A stretch of DNA of 64,000 nucleotides from Mycolicibacterium hodleri. Lineage in GTDB: Bacteria; Actinomycetota; Actinomycetes; Mycobacteriales; Mycobacteriaceae. The notes below the pieces were generated by a model. It searched no databases. It was not told the DNA's origin and saw only the letters and a program-made list of their open reading frames with translations. The DNA is taken from the NCBI RefSeq assembly GCF_025822245.1, contig NZ_JACKTL010000061.1, positions 1-64,000 of the forward strand, read 5' to 3'. Position numbers and translations under genes: made by a program. Positions 26,411-33,806 of this stretch are shown piece by piece (position 1 is the first letter of the stretch; the number at the start of each line of letters is the position of its first letter).

Positions 26411-27466
26411 ATGTTGACCGAAGCTGCCAAGAAAGCGGAAGAGACCTTGATCCACATTCTGTGGATCAACGCCGGACTGAGTTGTGACGGCGACTCCGTG
26501 GCGCTGACCGGAGCCACTCAACCCAGTGTCGAGGAGATTGCGCTCGGTGCACTGCCGGGATTGCCGCAGGTGGCCGTCCACTGGCCGCTGATCGACTTCG
26601 AGTGCGGACCCAACGGCGGCGCCGACGACTTCCTCAGTTGGTTCTTCAAGGCCGACCGCGGGGAGCTCGAACCGTTCGTGCTCGTCGTCGAAGGATCCAT
26701 CCCCAACGAGAATCTCCACGACGAGGGCTACTGGTGCGGGTTCGGCAACGATCCCGCGACGGACCAGCCGATGACCACCAGCGAATGGCTGGATCGGTTG
26801 GCGCCCAAGGCAACCGCGGTCGTGGCGGTGGGCACGTGTGCCACCTACGGCGGCATTCACGCCATGGCCGGCAACCCGACCGGCGCCATGGGCGTCCCCG
26901 ATTACCTCGGGTGGGAGTGGACGAGCAAGGCAGGCATACCCATCGTCTGCGTGCCAGGCTGCCCGATCCAGGGCGACAACCTCTCCGAGACGCTGGTCTA
27001 CCTGCTCTACATGGCCACCGGCCAGGCGCCGATGATCCCCCTCGACGACGCGCTGCGCCCCCAGTGGCTGTTCGGCAACACCGTTCACGAGGGCTGCGAC
27101 CGCGCCGGCTACTACGAGCAGGGCGACTTCGCCAAGGAGTACGGATCGCCCAAATGCATTGTCAAGCTTGGCTGCTGGGGTCCGGTGGTCAAGTGCAACG
27201 TGCCCAAGCGTGGCTGGATCAACGGCGTCGGTGGATGCCCCAACGTCGGCGGCATCTGCATCGGCTGCACCATGCCTGGCTTCCCGGACAAGTTCATGCC
27301 CTTCATGGACGAACCGCCCGGCGGCAAGATCTCCACCACGGCGTCGGGCCTGTACGGCTCGGTGATCCGGAACCTGCGTCACGTCACCGGCCGCACCGTC
27401 GACGAGGAACCCAAGTGGCGGCACCGGGGCCGGGAACTGACGACGGGCGCGACCCGCACCTGGTAG
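26411..27466 (+). CDS. hhyS: [NiFe] hydrogenase small subunit, group 1h
   Basis: This is the electron-transfer subunit of the high-affinity, oxygen-tolerant H2-uptake hydrogenase. It carries three Fe-S clusters. The proximal-cluster motif is SCDGDSV: Cys25 is kept but the second Cys position is Asp28, the 3Cys-1Asp pattern described for actinobacterial-type group 1h enzymes; Cys143 (GTC) and Cys184 (PGCP) complete the site. Other ligands are in TVHEGCD (His226, Cys229), Cys249 and Cys255 (distal), and Cys262, Cys276, Cys283 and Cys286 in the medial region. There is no Tat signal, so the enzyme stays cytoplasmic. The ATG at 26411 has GGAAAG seven bases upstream. Confidence 0.96.
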   Translation: MLTEAAKKAEETLIHILWINAGLSCDGDSVALTGATQPSVEEIALGALPGLPQVAVHWPLIDFECGPNGGADDFLSWFFKADRGELEPFVLVVEGSIPNENLHDEGYWCGFGNDPATDQPMTTSEWLDRLAPKATAVVAVGTCATYGGIHAMAGNPTGAMGVPDYLGWEWTSKAGIPIVCVPGCPIQGDNLSETLVYLLYMATGQAPMIPLDDALRPQWLFGNTVHEGCDRAGYYEQGDFAKEYGSPKCIVKLGCWGPVVKCNVPKRGWINGVGGCPNVGGICIGCTMPGFPDKFMPFMDEPPGGKISTTASGLYGSVIRNLRHVTGRTVDEEPKWRHRGRELTTGATRTW

Positions 27467-27494
27467 GCGCGCGTCGCGAAGAAAGGCAGATTCG

Positions 27495-29288
27495 ATGACC
27501 ACCACAGTCCCCGGACCGCAGCACACCAAGAAGGACCCCGGCCAGCTCGTCGACATGGCGTGGGATCCGATCACGCGAATCGTCGGCAGCCTCGGCATCT
27601 ACACCAAGATCGACTTCGAGAACCGCGAGGTGGTCGAGTGTCACAGCACCTCGTCGATCTTCCGGGGTTATTCGATCTTCATGAAGGGCAAGGACCCTCG
27701 CGACGCGCACTTCATCACCAGCCGCATCTGCGGGATCTGCGGCGACAACCACGCCACCTGCTCGTGCTACGCGCAGAACATGGCGTACGGGGTCAAGCCG
27801 CCGCACCTGGGTGAGTGGATCGTCAACCTCGGCGAGGCCGCCGAGTACATGTTCGACCACAACATCTATCAGGAGAACCTCCTGGCGGTCGACTACTGCG
27901 AGAAGATGGTCTCCGAGACCAATCCGAGCGTTCTGGCCAAGGCCGAGAACACCAGGTGCAACGGCGAAGAACACCACGGCTACCGGACCATCGCCGACAT
28001 CATGCGGGCACTCAACCCGTTCACCGGCGAGTTCTACCGCGAGGCCCTGCAGGTCAGTCGCTACACCCGAGAGATGTTCTGCCTCATGGAGGGACGCCAC
28101 GTCCACCCCTCCACGCTGTACCCCGGCGGGGTCGGTACCGTGGCGACGATCCAGCTGATGACCGACTACATCAGCCGCCTGATGCGCTACGTGGAGTTCT
28201 GCAAGAAGGTCGTTCCGATGCACGACGACCTCTTCGACTTCTTCTACGAGGCACTCCCCGGCTACGAGAAGGTCGGCCTGCGGCGGACCCTGCTCAACTG
28301 CTGGGGCTCGTTCCAGGATCCCGAGGTCTGCAACTTCGCCTACAAGGACATGACCGAGTGGGGCCGAAGGATGTTCGTCACCCCCGGCGTCGTCGTCGAC
28401 GGGAAGCTGGTGACCAACGACCTCGTCGACATCAACCTTGGCATCCGAATCCTGCTTGGCAGTTCGTATTACGACGACTGGACCGATCAGGAGACGTTCG
28501 TCGCGAAGGATCCGCTGGGCAACGACGTGGACCGGCGCCATCCCTGGAACCAGCACACCAATCCCAGGCCGCAGAAGCGCGACATGGACGACAAGTACAG
28601 CTGGGTGATGTCCCCGCGGTGGTATGACGGCAAGGACCATCTGGCCCTCGACACCGGCGGCGGCCCCATCGCCAGACTGTGGTCCACCGCGCTGTCCGGG
28701 CTGGTGGACATCGGCTACGTGAAGGCCACGGGCCACAGCGTGCAGATCAACCTTCCGAAGACCGCACTGAAGGGCCCGGTCAGCTTCGAATGGAAGATCC
28801 CCCAGTGGTCGAACACCCTCGAACGTGGCCGCGCCCGCAGCTACTTCCAGGCGTATGCGGCCGCCTGCGCACTGCACTTCGCCGAGAAGGCGCTCGTGGA
28901 GATCCGGGCGGGACGCACCAAGACCTGGGAGAAGTTCGAGGTCCCCGACGAAGCCATCGGCTGCGGTTTCACCGAGGCGGTGCGGGGTGTGCTGTCCCAC
29001 CACATGGTGATCAGGGACGGGAAGATCGCGAACTACCATCCGTATCCCCCGACGCCGTGGAATGCCAACCCGCGCGACAGCTTTGGAACACCGGGGCCGT
29101 ACGAGGACGCGGTTCAGGGACAACCGATCTTCGAGGAGAACGACCGGGAGCAATTCAAGGGCATCGACATCATGCGGACGGTCCGCAGCTTCGACCCGTG
29201 TCTGCCCTGCGGCGTGCACATGTACCTCGGCAACGGCAAGAGCATCGAACGGCTGCACTCCCCCACGCAGTCCGTCACCGTGGAGTGA
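27495..29288 (+). CDS. hhyL: [NiFe] hydrogenase large subunit, group 1h
   Basis: This is the catalytic subunit that splits H2 at the NiFe centre. The 597-residue protein has the L1 motif RICGICG (Cys79, Cys82) and the L2 motif DPCLPCGVH (Cys569, Cys572). The 22 residues after His575 are the C-terminal peptide removed by the maturation protease. RCNGEEHHGYRT and EGRHVHPST are group-typical segments. It follows hhyS by 28 bases with a strong ribosome site (AAGAAAGG). Mycobacterium smegmatis Hyd2/Hhy occupies the same chromosomal place beside recA. Confidence 0.97.
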   Translation: MTTTVPGPQHTKKDPGQLVDMAWDPITRIVGSLGIYTKIDFENREVVECHSTSSIFRGYSIFMKGKDPRDAHFITSRICGICGDNHATCSCYAQNMAYGVKPPHLGEWIVNLGEAAEYMFDHNIYQENLLAVDYCEKMVSETNPSVLAKAENTRCNGEEHHGYRTIADIMRALNPFTGEFYREALQVSRYTREMFCLMEGRHVHPSTLYPGGVGTVATIQLMTDYISRLMRYVEFCKKVVPMHDDLFDFFYEALPGYEKVGLRRTLLNCWGSFQDPEVCNFAYKDMTEWGRRMFVTPGVVVDGKLVTNDLVDINLGIRILLGSSYYDDWTDQETFVAKDPLGNDVDRRHPWNQHTNPRPQKRDMDDKYSWVMSPRWYDGKDHLALDTGGGPIARLWSTALSGLVDIGYVKATGHSVQINLPKTALKGPVSFEWKIPQWSNTLERGRARSYFQAYAAACALHFAEKALVEIRAGRTKTWEKFEVPDEAIGCGFTEAVRGVLSHHMVIRDGKIANYHPYPPTPWNANPRDSFGTPGPYEDAVQGQPIFEENDREQFKGIDIMRTVRSFDPCLPCGVHMYLGNGKSIERLHSPTQSVTVE

Positions 29289-29291
29289 CGG

Positions 29292-30239
29292 ATGGCCCGG
29301 CCGCAGGGACAGGGCTCGGTGGATTCGGAGGTACCAGAGGCTACCCACTGGCGCTCCGCGGGTGACCGCATCCAGAACCTGCTCGACGCCTCCGCCGCAG
29401 GGGGTCCGGCCGCACTTGGGCGTGCCGAGGCGCTCGTCGCCGAGCTGACCGACCTGTACGGCGCAGGCATGCACCGGATGCTGTCGATCGCGGCCCAGAC
29501 GGACCCGACGCTGGTCGAACGCTTTGCCGCCGACGATCTGGTCGCGAGCCTCATGCTGGTGCACGACCTGCACCCATACGCAGTGGAGCGCCGCGTCGAG
29601 GACGCTCTCGACGACGTCCGGCCCTATCTCGGGTCGCACGGTGGTGACGTCACGCTGCTCGGTGTCGTCGACGCCGCGGACGGCCCGGTAGTGCGACTGG
29701 CGCTCGCGGGCAGCTGCAAGAGCTGTCCGTCGTCGGCCGCGACGCTCGAGTTGACCGTCGACGACGCGGTGCGTGCGGCTGCGCCGGAGATCTCAGCCAT
29801 CGAAGTCGTCGCCGCCGAGGCGGACCCGGTGCCGGGGGTGATCCCCGCCGAGTCCCTGATGACGCGCGTGCACGCCAGGAACGGAGCAGCCTGGTATCCG
29901 GCGCCCGACGTCGGAGCCCTCGAACCCGGCGAGGTCGGAGGCTTCACGGTCGCGGGCGTGACGGTGCTGGCATGCCGCGTCGGCGACGACCTCTTCGCCT
30001 ACCACGACTGCTGCGGCAGCTGCGACCAGTCGCTGGCGGGTGCGGCGCTGCATCGCCGGATGGGGGGCGCCGCCGGCGCGGCGGTGCTGCGGTGCCCCCG
30101 GTGCCGCACCCACTTCGACGTCGTCCACGCGGGCGCCGGGCTCGACGGTACCGCCGCCCACCTGGAGCCGGTCCCCCTGCTGGTACGCGACGGTGTCCTC
30201 TCACTCGCGGTGCTTCCCGAGACCACCGGAGTCACCTGA
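29292..30239 (+). CDS. hhyE: Fe-S protein HhyE: NifU-like plus Rieske-like domains
   Basis: This 315-residue protein is probably the electron relay from the hydrogenase to the respiratory chain, as proposed for the equivalent M. smegmatis Fe-S protein. Residues about 100-175 are a NifU C-terminal-type domain with the cluster motif SCKSCPSS (Cys142, Cys145). Residues about 195-300 resemble a Rieske-type domain. However, the usual CxH/CxxH ligands appear as DCCGSC (Cys240, 241, 244) and CPRCRTH (Cys268, 271), so the cluster could be Cys-ligated. The start lies three bases after the hhyL stop. The end overlaps the next start (TGATG). Confidence 0.8.
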   Translation: MARPQGQGSVDSEVPEATHWRSAGDRIQNLLDASAAGGPAALGRAEALVAELTDLYGAGMHRMLSIAAQTDPTLVERFAADDLVASLMLVHDLHPYAVERRVEDALDDVRPYLGSHGGDVTLLGVVDAADGPVVRLALAGSCKSCPSSAATLELTVDDAVRAAAPEISAIEVVAAEADPVPGVIPAESLMTRVHARNGAAWYPAPDVGALEPGEVGGFTVAGVTVLACRVGDDLFAYHDCCGSCDQSLAGAALHRRMGGAAGAAVLRCPRCRTHFDVVHAGAGLDGTAAHLEPVPLLVRDGVLSLAVLPETTGVT

Positions 30240-30901
30240 TGCCCGAGCTGAATTCCCCGGTCGCTCCGCTCCAGCCCACCGGAACCTACGACGTGATCTC
30301 GCGCATCCGCGCCAACCGGCGCATGCCCGAGGTGGCGGGCGAGCGCTGCGAGATGTGCTCCGAGCCCATCGCCGCCGAGCACCAGCACGTCGTCAACGTC
30401 GCGGGCCGGCAGTTGATGTGCACCTGCCGAGGGTGCTATCTACTGTTCAGCGATCCGAAGGCCGAGCTCAAGTACCGCGCGGTACCGGACCGCTACCTCC
30501 GATTCGCCGATCTGGCCCTGGACCGGCGGGCCTGGGAGTCGCTGCAGATACCGGTCGGTCTGGCGTTCTTCTTCCGGAACTCGTTGCAGGACAAGATCGT
30601 CGCGTTCTATCCCGGTCCGGCGGGGGCAACGGAATCCGAGCTGGACGTCGACGCCCTGCGCAGCATTGCCGGCGCCGACGTCCGACTGGAGACGTTGACC
30701 GACGACGTGGAGGCGCTGCTGGTGCGGGTGCGGGACGCGGAGCCCGCCGAGTGTTACCTGGTGCCGATCGATGCCTGCTACGAATTCGTCGGGCGTCTGC
30801 GAATGCTGTGGCGCGGGTTCGACGGCGGCCAGGACGTGCGCCGTTTCGTCGACGACTTCTTCGAGCGAATCGCCGCGCGCAGCAAGGTGGCCGCGCCATG
30901 A
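30239..30901 (+). CDS. DUF5947 hydrogenase-associated protein
   Basis: This 220-residue cytoplasmic protein is of the DUF5947 type found beside group 1h hydrogenase genes. It has a four-Cys site, CEMC near residue 38 and CTCRGC near residue 62, that probably binds zinc or an Fe-S cluster. A central segment reads IPVGLAFFFRNSLQDKIVAFYPGPAGATESEL, and a Trp/Phe-rich part FVGRLRMLWRGFDGG lies near the end. Overlaps at both ends (TGATG and ATGA) indicate tight coupling with hhyE and the next gene. Its role is unknown; assembly or electron transfer is a guess. Confidence 0.82.
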   Translation: MPELNSPVAPLQPTGTYDVISRIRANRRMPEVAGERCEMCSEPIAAEHQHVVNVAGRQLMCTCRGCYLLFSDPKAELKYRAVPDRYLRFADLALDRRAWESLQIPVGLAFFFRNSLQDKIVAFYPGPAGATESELDVDALRSIAGADVRLETLTDDVEALLVRVRDAEPAECYLVPIDACYEFVGRLRMLWRGFDGGQDVRRFVDDFFERIAARSKVAAP

Positions 30902-31539
30902 CCGACATGACGTACACCGTGCTGGACGTGGCTCCCGAGCCGTACTCGCTCACCCCGCTGCTCGCCGCGCGCGTGCGGATCACCGCAGACTCCGACCACC
31001 CGGTGCAGGCGGTCGCCCTGCGGGCGCAGATCCGCATCGAGCCGCTGCGGCGCAGCTACTCGGACGAGGAGGCGATCGGCGCGCTAGACCTCTTCGGGCC
31101 GCGCGAGCGCTGGGCGGACACTCAGCGCAGCTTCCTGTGGCAGCATGCGACCGCCATGGTCCCGGGCTTCACCGGCGCCACCGAGTTCCAGCTGCCACTG
31201 GAGTGCACCTACGACTTCGAGGTGGCGGCGTCGAAGTATCTCCACGCCCTGACAGACGGCTTGGTCCCACTTCAATTCCTGTTCAGCGGAACGATTTTCG
31301 GCTACGGTGACCGAGGCCTGTCGGTCGCCCCCGTGTCGTGGGAGAGCGAGGCCCGTCACGACCTGCCCGTATCGGTGTGGCGGGACCTGATGCAACGGCA
31401 CTACCCCGGCGCGGGGTGGATACGGCTCGATCACGACACCGTCGCCGCGCTGGCCGCCTACCGGTCGGCCCACGGGATGCTGGGCTTCGACGACGCCGTG
31501 ACCGCGCTGATCACCGACGCGACCGAGGAGGCCCGATGA
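30898..31539 (+). CDS. DUF6084 hydrogenase-associated protein
   Basis: This 213-residue protein has no signal peptide or membrane segment and matches the DUF6084 type that travels with group 1h hydrogenases. It looks beta-rich in the first half (ARVRITADSDHPVQAVALRAQIRIEPL). A conserved-looking core reads VPGFTGATEFQLPLECTYDFEVAASKYLHALTDG, and a helical C terminus follows. No metal motif is seen. ATGA overlaps couple it to both neighbours. Function is unknown. Confidence 0.78.
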   Translation: MTDMTYTVLDVAPEPYSLTPLLAARVRITADSDHPVQAVALRAQIRIEPLRRSYSDEEAIGALDLFGPRERWADTQRSFLWQHATAMVPGFTGATEFQLPLECTYDFEVAASKYLHALTDGLVPLQFLFSGTIFGYGDRGLSVAPVSWESEARHDLPVSVWRDLMQRHYPGAGWIRLDHDTVAALAAYRSAHGMLGFDDAVTALITDATEEAR

Positions 31540-32921
31540 CCACGGGCTGGGACCGCGCCCGTGCGGTCGCCGACGCGGTGCTCTACGAGGGGTACCTCTT
31601 GTACCCATATCGCGCCACGTCCGGCAAGAACCAATCACGCTGGCAATTCGGAGTTCTCGGCCCTTCGGGTGCCGCGGAGGCGGGCATCGGCGAGGACGAC
31701 ACCATGTCCGCCCAATTCGTGGTCGAGGGCGACGCCCAACTGAACCTGGTGCTCCGCTTCCTGCAGTTGCAGCATCGACAGGTCGAACGCCGCACCGCCG
31801 GTGGCAGTTCCGAACCGGTCGACGAACTCACCGGCGACACGCAGACCTGGGTGACGTGGGACGAGGCGACGGAACGCGAGCTTTCCATTGGCCCGTTCGA
31901 CGTGGCGGAGGCGACCGCGACCCGCACCACCACCTTCACCGTCGTGGCAGGCGCCGATACCGAGGTCGTCGACGGCGGCAGACTCGTCAGGACCAGACGG
32001 GCGATCACCGGCGAGGTCGCGGTCGCCTCCCAGCCCGAGGACGGCTTCCACCGCGTGAGCCTGACCGTGCACAACACCGGAACCGGCGCCACGGACAAGG
32101 ACGCAGCCATCGCCGCGTCGACGATCGGCACCCATGTCATCGCCGAAGTGGTTGGCGGCGAGTTCGTCTCGCTGCTCGAGCCGCCCGCCGCGGCCGCGGG
32201 CGTCGTGAGCCGGTGCGAACGGCACCGCTGCTTCCCGGTACTCGCGGGCGCTCCCGGGGAACGCGAGCTGCTGCTGATCTCGCCGATCATCCTCTACGAC
32301 TACCCCGAGATCGCCGCACAGAGCGAGGGTGCGCTCTACGACTCCACCGAGATCGACGAAATCCTGACCCTGCGGGTGATGACCATGACGGACGAGGAGA
32401 AGGCCCAGGCCCGCGCCACGGATCCGCTCGCCGCCCAGATCGTCGACAGGTGCGACGCCATGTCGCCGGAAACACTGCAGCAGCTGCACGGGGTGCTGCG
32501 CAATCCCCATGCGGGCACGACGCCGGGCCTGGTGCCGGAGGTGCCCGAGGGCATTGACTGGTGGGATCCGCTGGCCGACACGGCGGTACGACCCGACGTC
32601 GACGCCGTTCTGGTCGGCGGCGTGCGCGTCTCGGCGGGGAGCCGGGTGAGGTTGCGGCCGTCGCGGCGGGCCGACGCGCAGGACATCTTCTTCGCGGGGA
32701 GGACGGCGCGCGTGACCTCGGTCCACGGGGACGTCGACGGCGGGCAGCACGTCGGCGTCATCGTCGAGGACGATCCGGCGGCCGAGATGCCCGACCACTA
32801 CGGCCGCTATCTGTACTTCGCGCCGGACGAGATCGAGCCGCTCGACGCCGATGACCATCGAACCGACACCGAGAGAAGGAGTTCGACATGTACACAGTGG
32901 GCTGGGTGGCCACCGGGTTAG
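31536..32921 (+). CDS. Hydrogenase-associated protein of unknown function, 461 aa
   Basis: I do not recognise a named domain in this 461-residue protein. It begins TTGWDRARAVADAVLYEGYLLYPYRATSGKNQSRWQFGVL, has a beta-rich middle and a GERELLLISPIILYDYPEIA segment. A small SH3-like beta domain (about residues 370-435, SRVRLRPSRRADAQDIFFAGRTARVTSVHGDVDGGQHVGVIVED) lies near the end. There is no signal peptide or membrane helix. It overlaps the DUF6084 gene (ATGA), and its last 34 bases contain the start of the tiny membrane-protein gene. Its size and place suggest a scaffold or maturation factor, which is inference. Confidence 0.75.
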   Translation: MTTGWDRARAVADAVLYEGYLLYPYRATSGKNQSRWQFGVLGPSGAAEAGIGEDDTMSAQFVVEGDAQLNLVLRFLQLQHRQVERRTAGGSSEPVDELTGDTQTWVTWDEATERELSIGPFDVAEATATRTTTFTVVAGADTEVVDGGRLVRTRRAITGEVAVASQPEDGFHRVSLTVHNTGTGATDKDAAIAASTIGTHVIAEVVGGEFVSLLEPPAAAAGVVSRCERHRCFPVLAGAPGERELLLISPIILYDYPEIAAQSEGALYDSTEIDEILTLRVMTMTDEEKAQARATDPLAAQIVDRCDAMSPETLQQLHGVLRNPHAGTTPGLVPEVPEGIDWWDPLADTAVRPDVDAVLVGGVRVSAGSRVRLRPSRRADAQDIFFAGRTARVTSVHGDVDGGQHVGVIVEDDPAAEMPDHYGRYLYFAPDEIEPLDADDHRTDTERRSSTCTQWAGWPPG

Positions 32922-33007
32922 TGGCCGTCGTGGTGGTGGCAGGCGTGGTGGTGGGCGTGAGTTCGATCCCCGACATCAAGCGCTACATCCGCATCAGGAA
33001 CATGTGA
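32888..33007 (+). CDS. 39-residue single-pass membrane protein (DUF6893 type)
   Basis: This tiny gene encodes MYTVGWVATGLVAVVVV..., with one membrane helix at about residues 4-24 followed by a short basic tail (SIPDIKRYIRIRNM). A perfect AAGGAG stands seven bases upstream of the ATG. It overlaps the preceding gene by 34 bases in another frame, and its stop overlaps the GTG start of the protease (GTGA). The architecture matches the DUF6893 small proteins. It is the only membrane segment in the hydrogenase operon, so it could tether the complex to the membrane; this is inference. Confidence 0.82.
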   Translation: MYTVGWVATGLVAVVVVAGVVVGVSSIPDIKRYIRIRNM

Positions 33008-33515
33008 CCGGGGCGGAGGCCACACCACGTCTCGGATACTGCTAGCCGGCATCGGCAACGTCTTCCTCGGTGACGACGGCTTCGGACCCGAGGTGTTGCG
33101 TCACGTCCTCGCTCGACAAAGAGACGACGACGTCCACGCCGTCGACTACGGCATCCGTGGCCTGCACCTGGCATACGACCTGCTCGAGGACTGGCGGGCA
33201 CTCGTACTCGTCGACGCGCTGCCCGACCGAGGCGCGCCGGGCACCCTGCACGTCTTCGAGGCAGACCACGAAAGTCTCTCCACAACGGCAGGATTCGAAT
33301 CCCACAGCATGGACCCTTCGGCCGTCTTCGCCACCCTGACCGCGTTGGGCGGTGCGCCGCCTCGGACGTTCGTGGTCGGGTGCGAGGTGCGTTCGGTCGA
33401 GGAGGGCATGACCCTGTCGCCGCCGGTTGCGGCCGCGGTCCCCGGCGCGGTGGCGGCGGTCACGGACGTCCTCGCCCGCCTTGGCGTCTCGAACGACGCG
33501 TCCGCGAGGAGCTGA
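33004..33515 (+). CDS. Hydrogenase maturation protease, apparent 5' frameshift
   Basis: This is the HupD/HycI-type endopeptidase expected to trim HhyL after nickel insertion. The body reads ILLAGIGNVFLGDDGFGPEV (from 33036), with metal-ligand candidates in GDDGFG, VLVDALP and FESHSMDP. That frame has no ATG, GTG or TTG before 33093, and starting there would delete the first motif. A GTG at 33004 overlaps the previous stop, like its neighbours, but is one base out of frame. One extra G in the run 33010-33013 would join it as MTGGGGHTTSRILLAG. A real frameshift, a sequencing error or a non-standard start are possible. Confidence 0.8.
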
Positions 33516-33518
33516 ACC

Positions 33519-33806
33519 ATGTGCCTTGGAATCCCCGGCCGCGTCGTCGGGATGCTCGAGGGTTACGGCGGTCAACTGGCGCTCGTCGACGTCGCCGGCC
33601 AGCACCGCAAGGTCAACGTGGGCATGCTGCCGGAGGAGACCTTCGCACCGGGCGACTGGGTGATCATCCACATGGGATTCGTGGTCGAGAAGACCAACGC
33701 TGCAGGCGCGGACGCGGCGATGGCGGGTCTGGAGCTCATGGGCCGCGGGACCGGTGACGGCCTGGTGTCCGACGTGGCGAGTGCCGACCCCGGGGCGTCG
33801 ACGTGA
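33519..33806 (+). CDS. hypC: HypC/HupF family chaperone, first copy
   Basis: HypC works with HypD in assembly of the Fe(CN)2CO group and carries it to the large subunit. The 95-residue protein begins MCLGIPGRVVG; the Cys after the start Met is essential in the family. GDWVIIHMGFVVEKTNAAGA is the conserved C-terminal part. About 20 extra residues follow the usual end. Its stop overlaps the hypF start (GTGA). A second, different hypC lies at 36092. Confidence 0.92.
   Translation: MCLGIPGRVVGMLEGYGGQLALVDVAGQHRKVNVGMLPEETFAPGDWVIIHMGFVVEKTNAAGADAAMAGLELMGRGTGDGLVSDVASADPGAST

Noticed and set aside
27384..29639. 751-codon open frame antisense to hhyL
   Set aside because: It mirrors the codon structure of the strongly conserved large subunit. 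There is no ribosome site or motif of its own.
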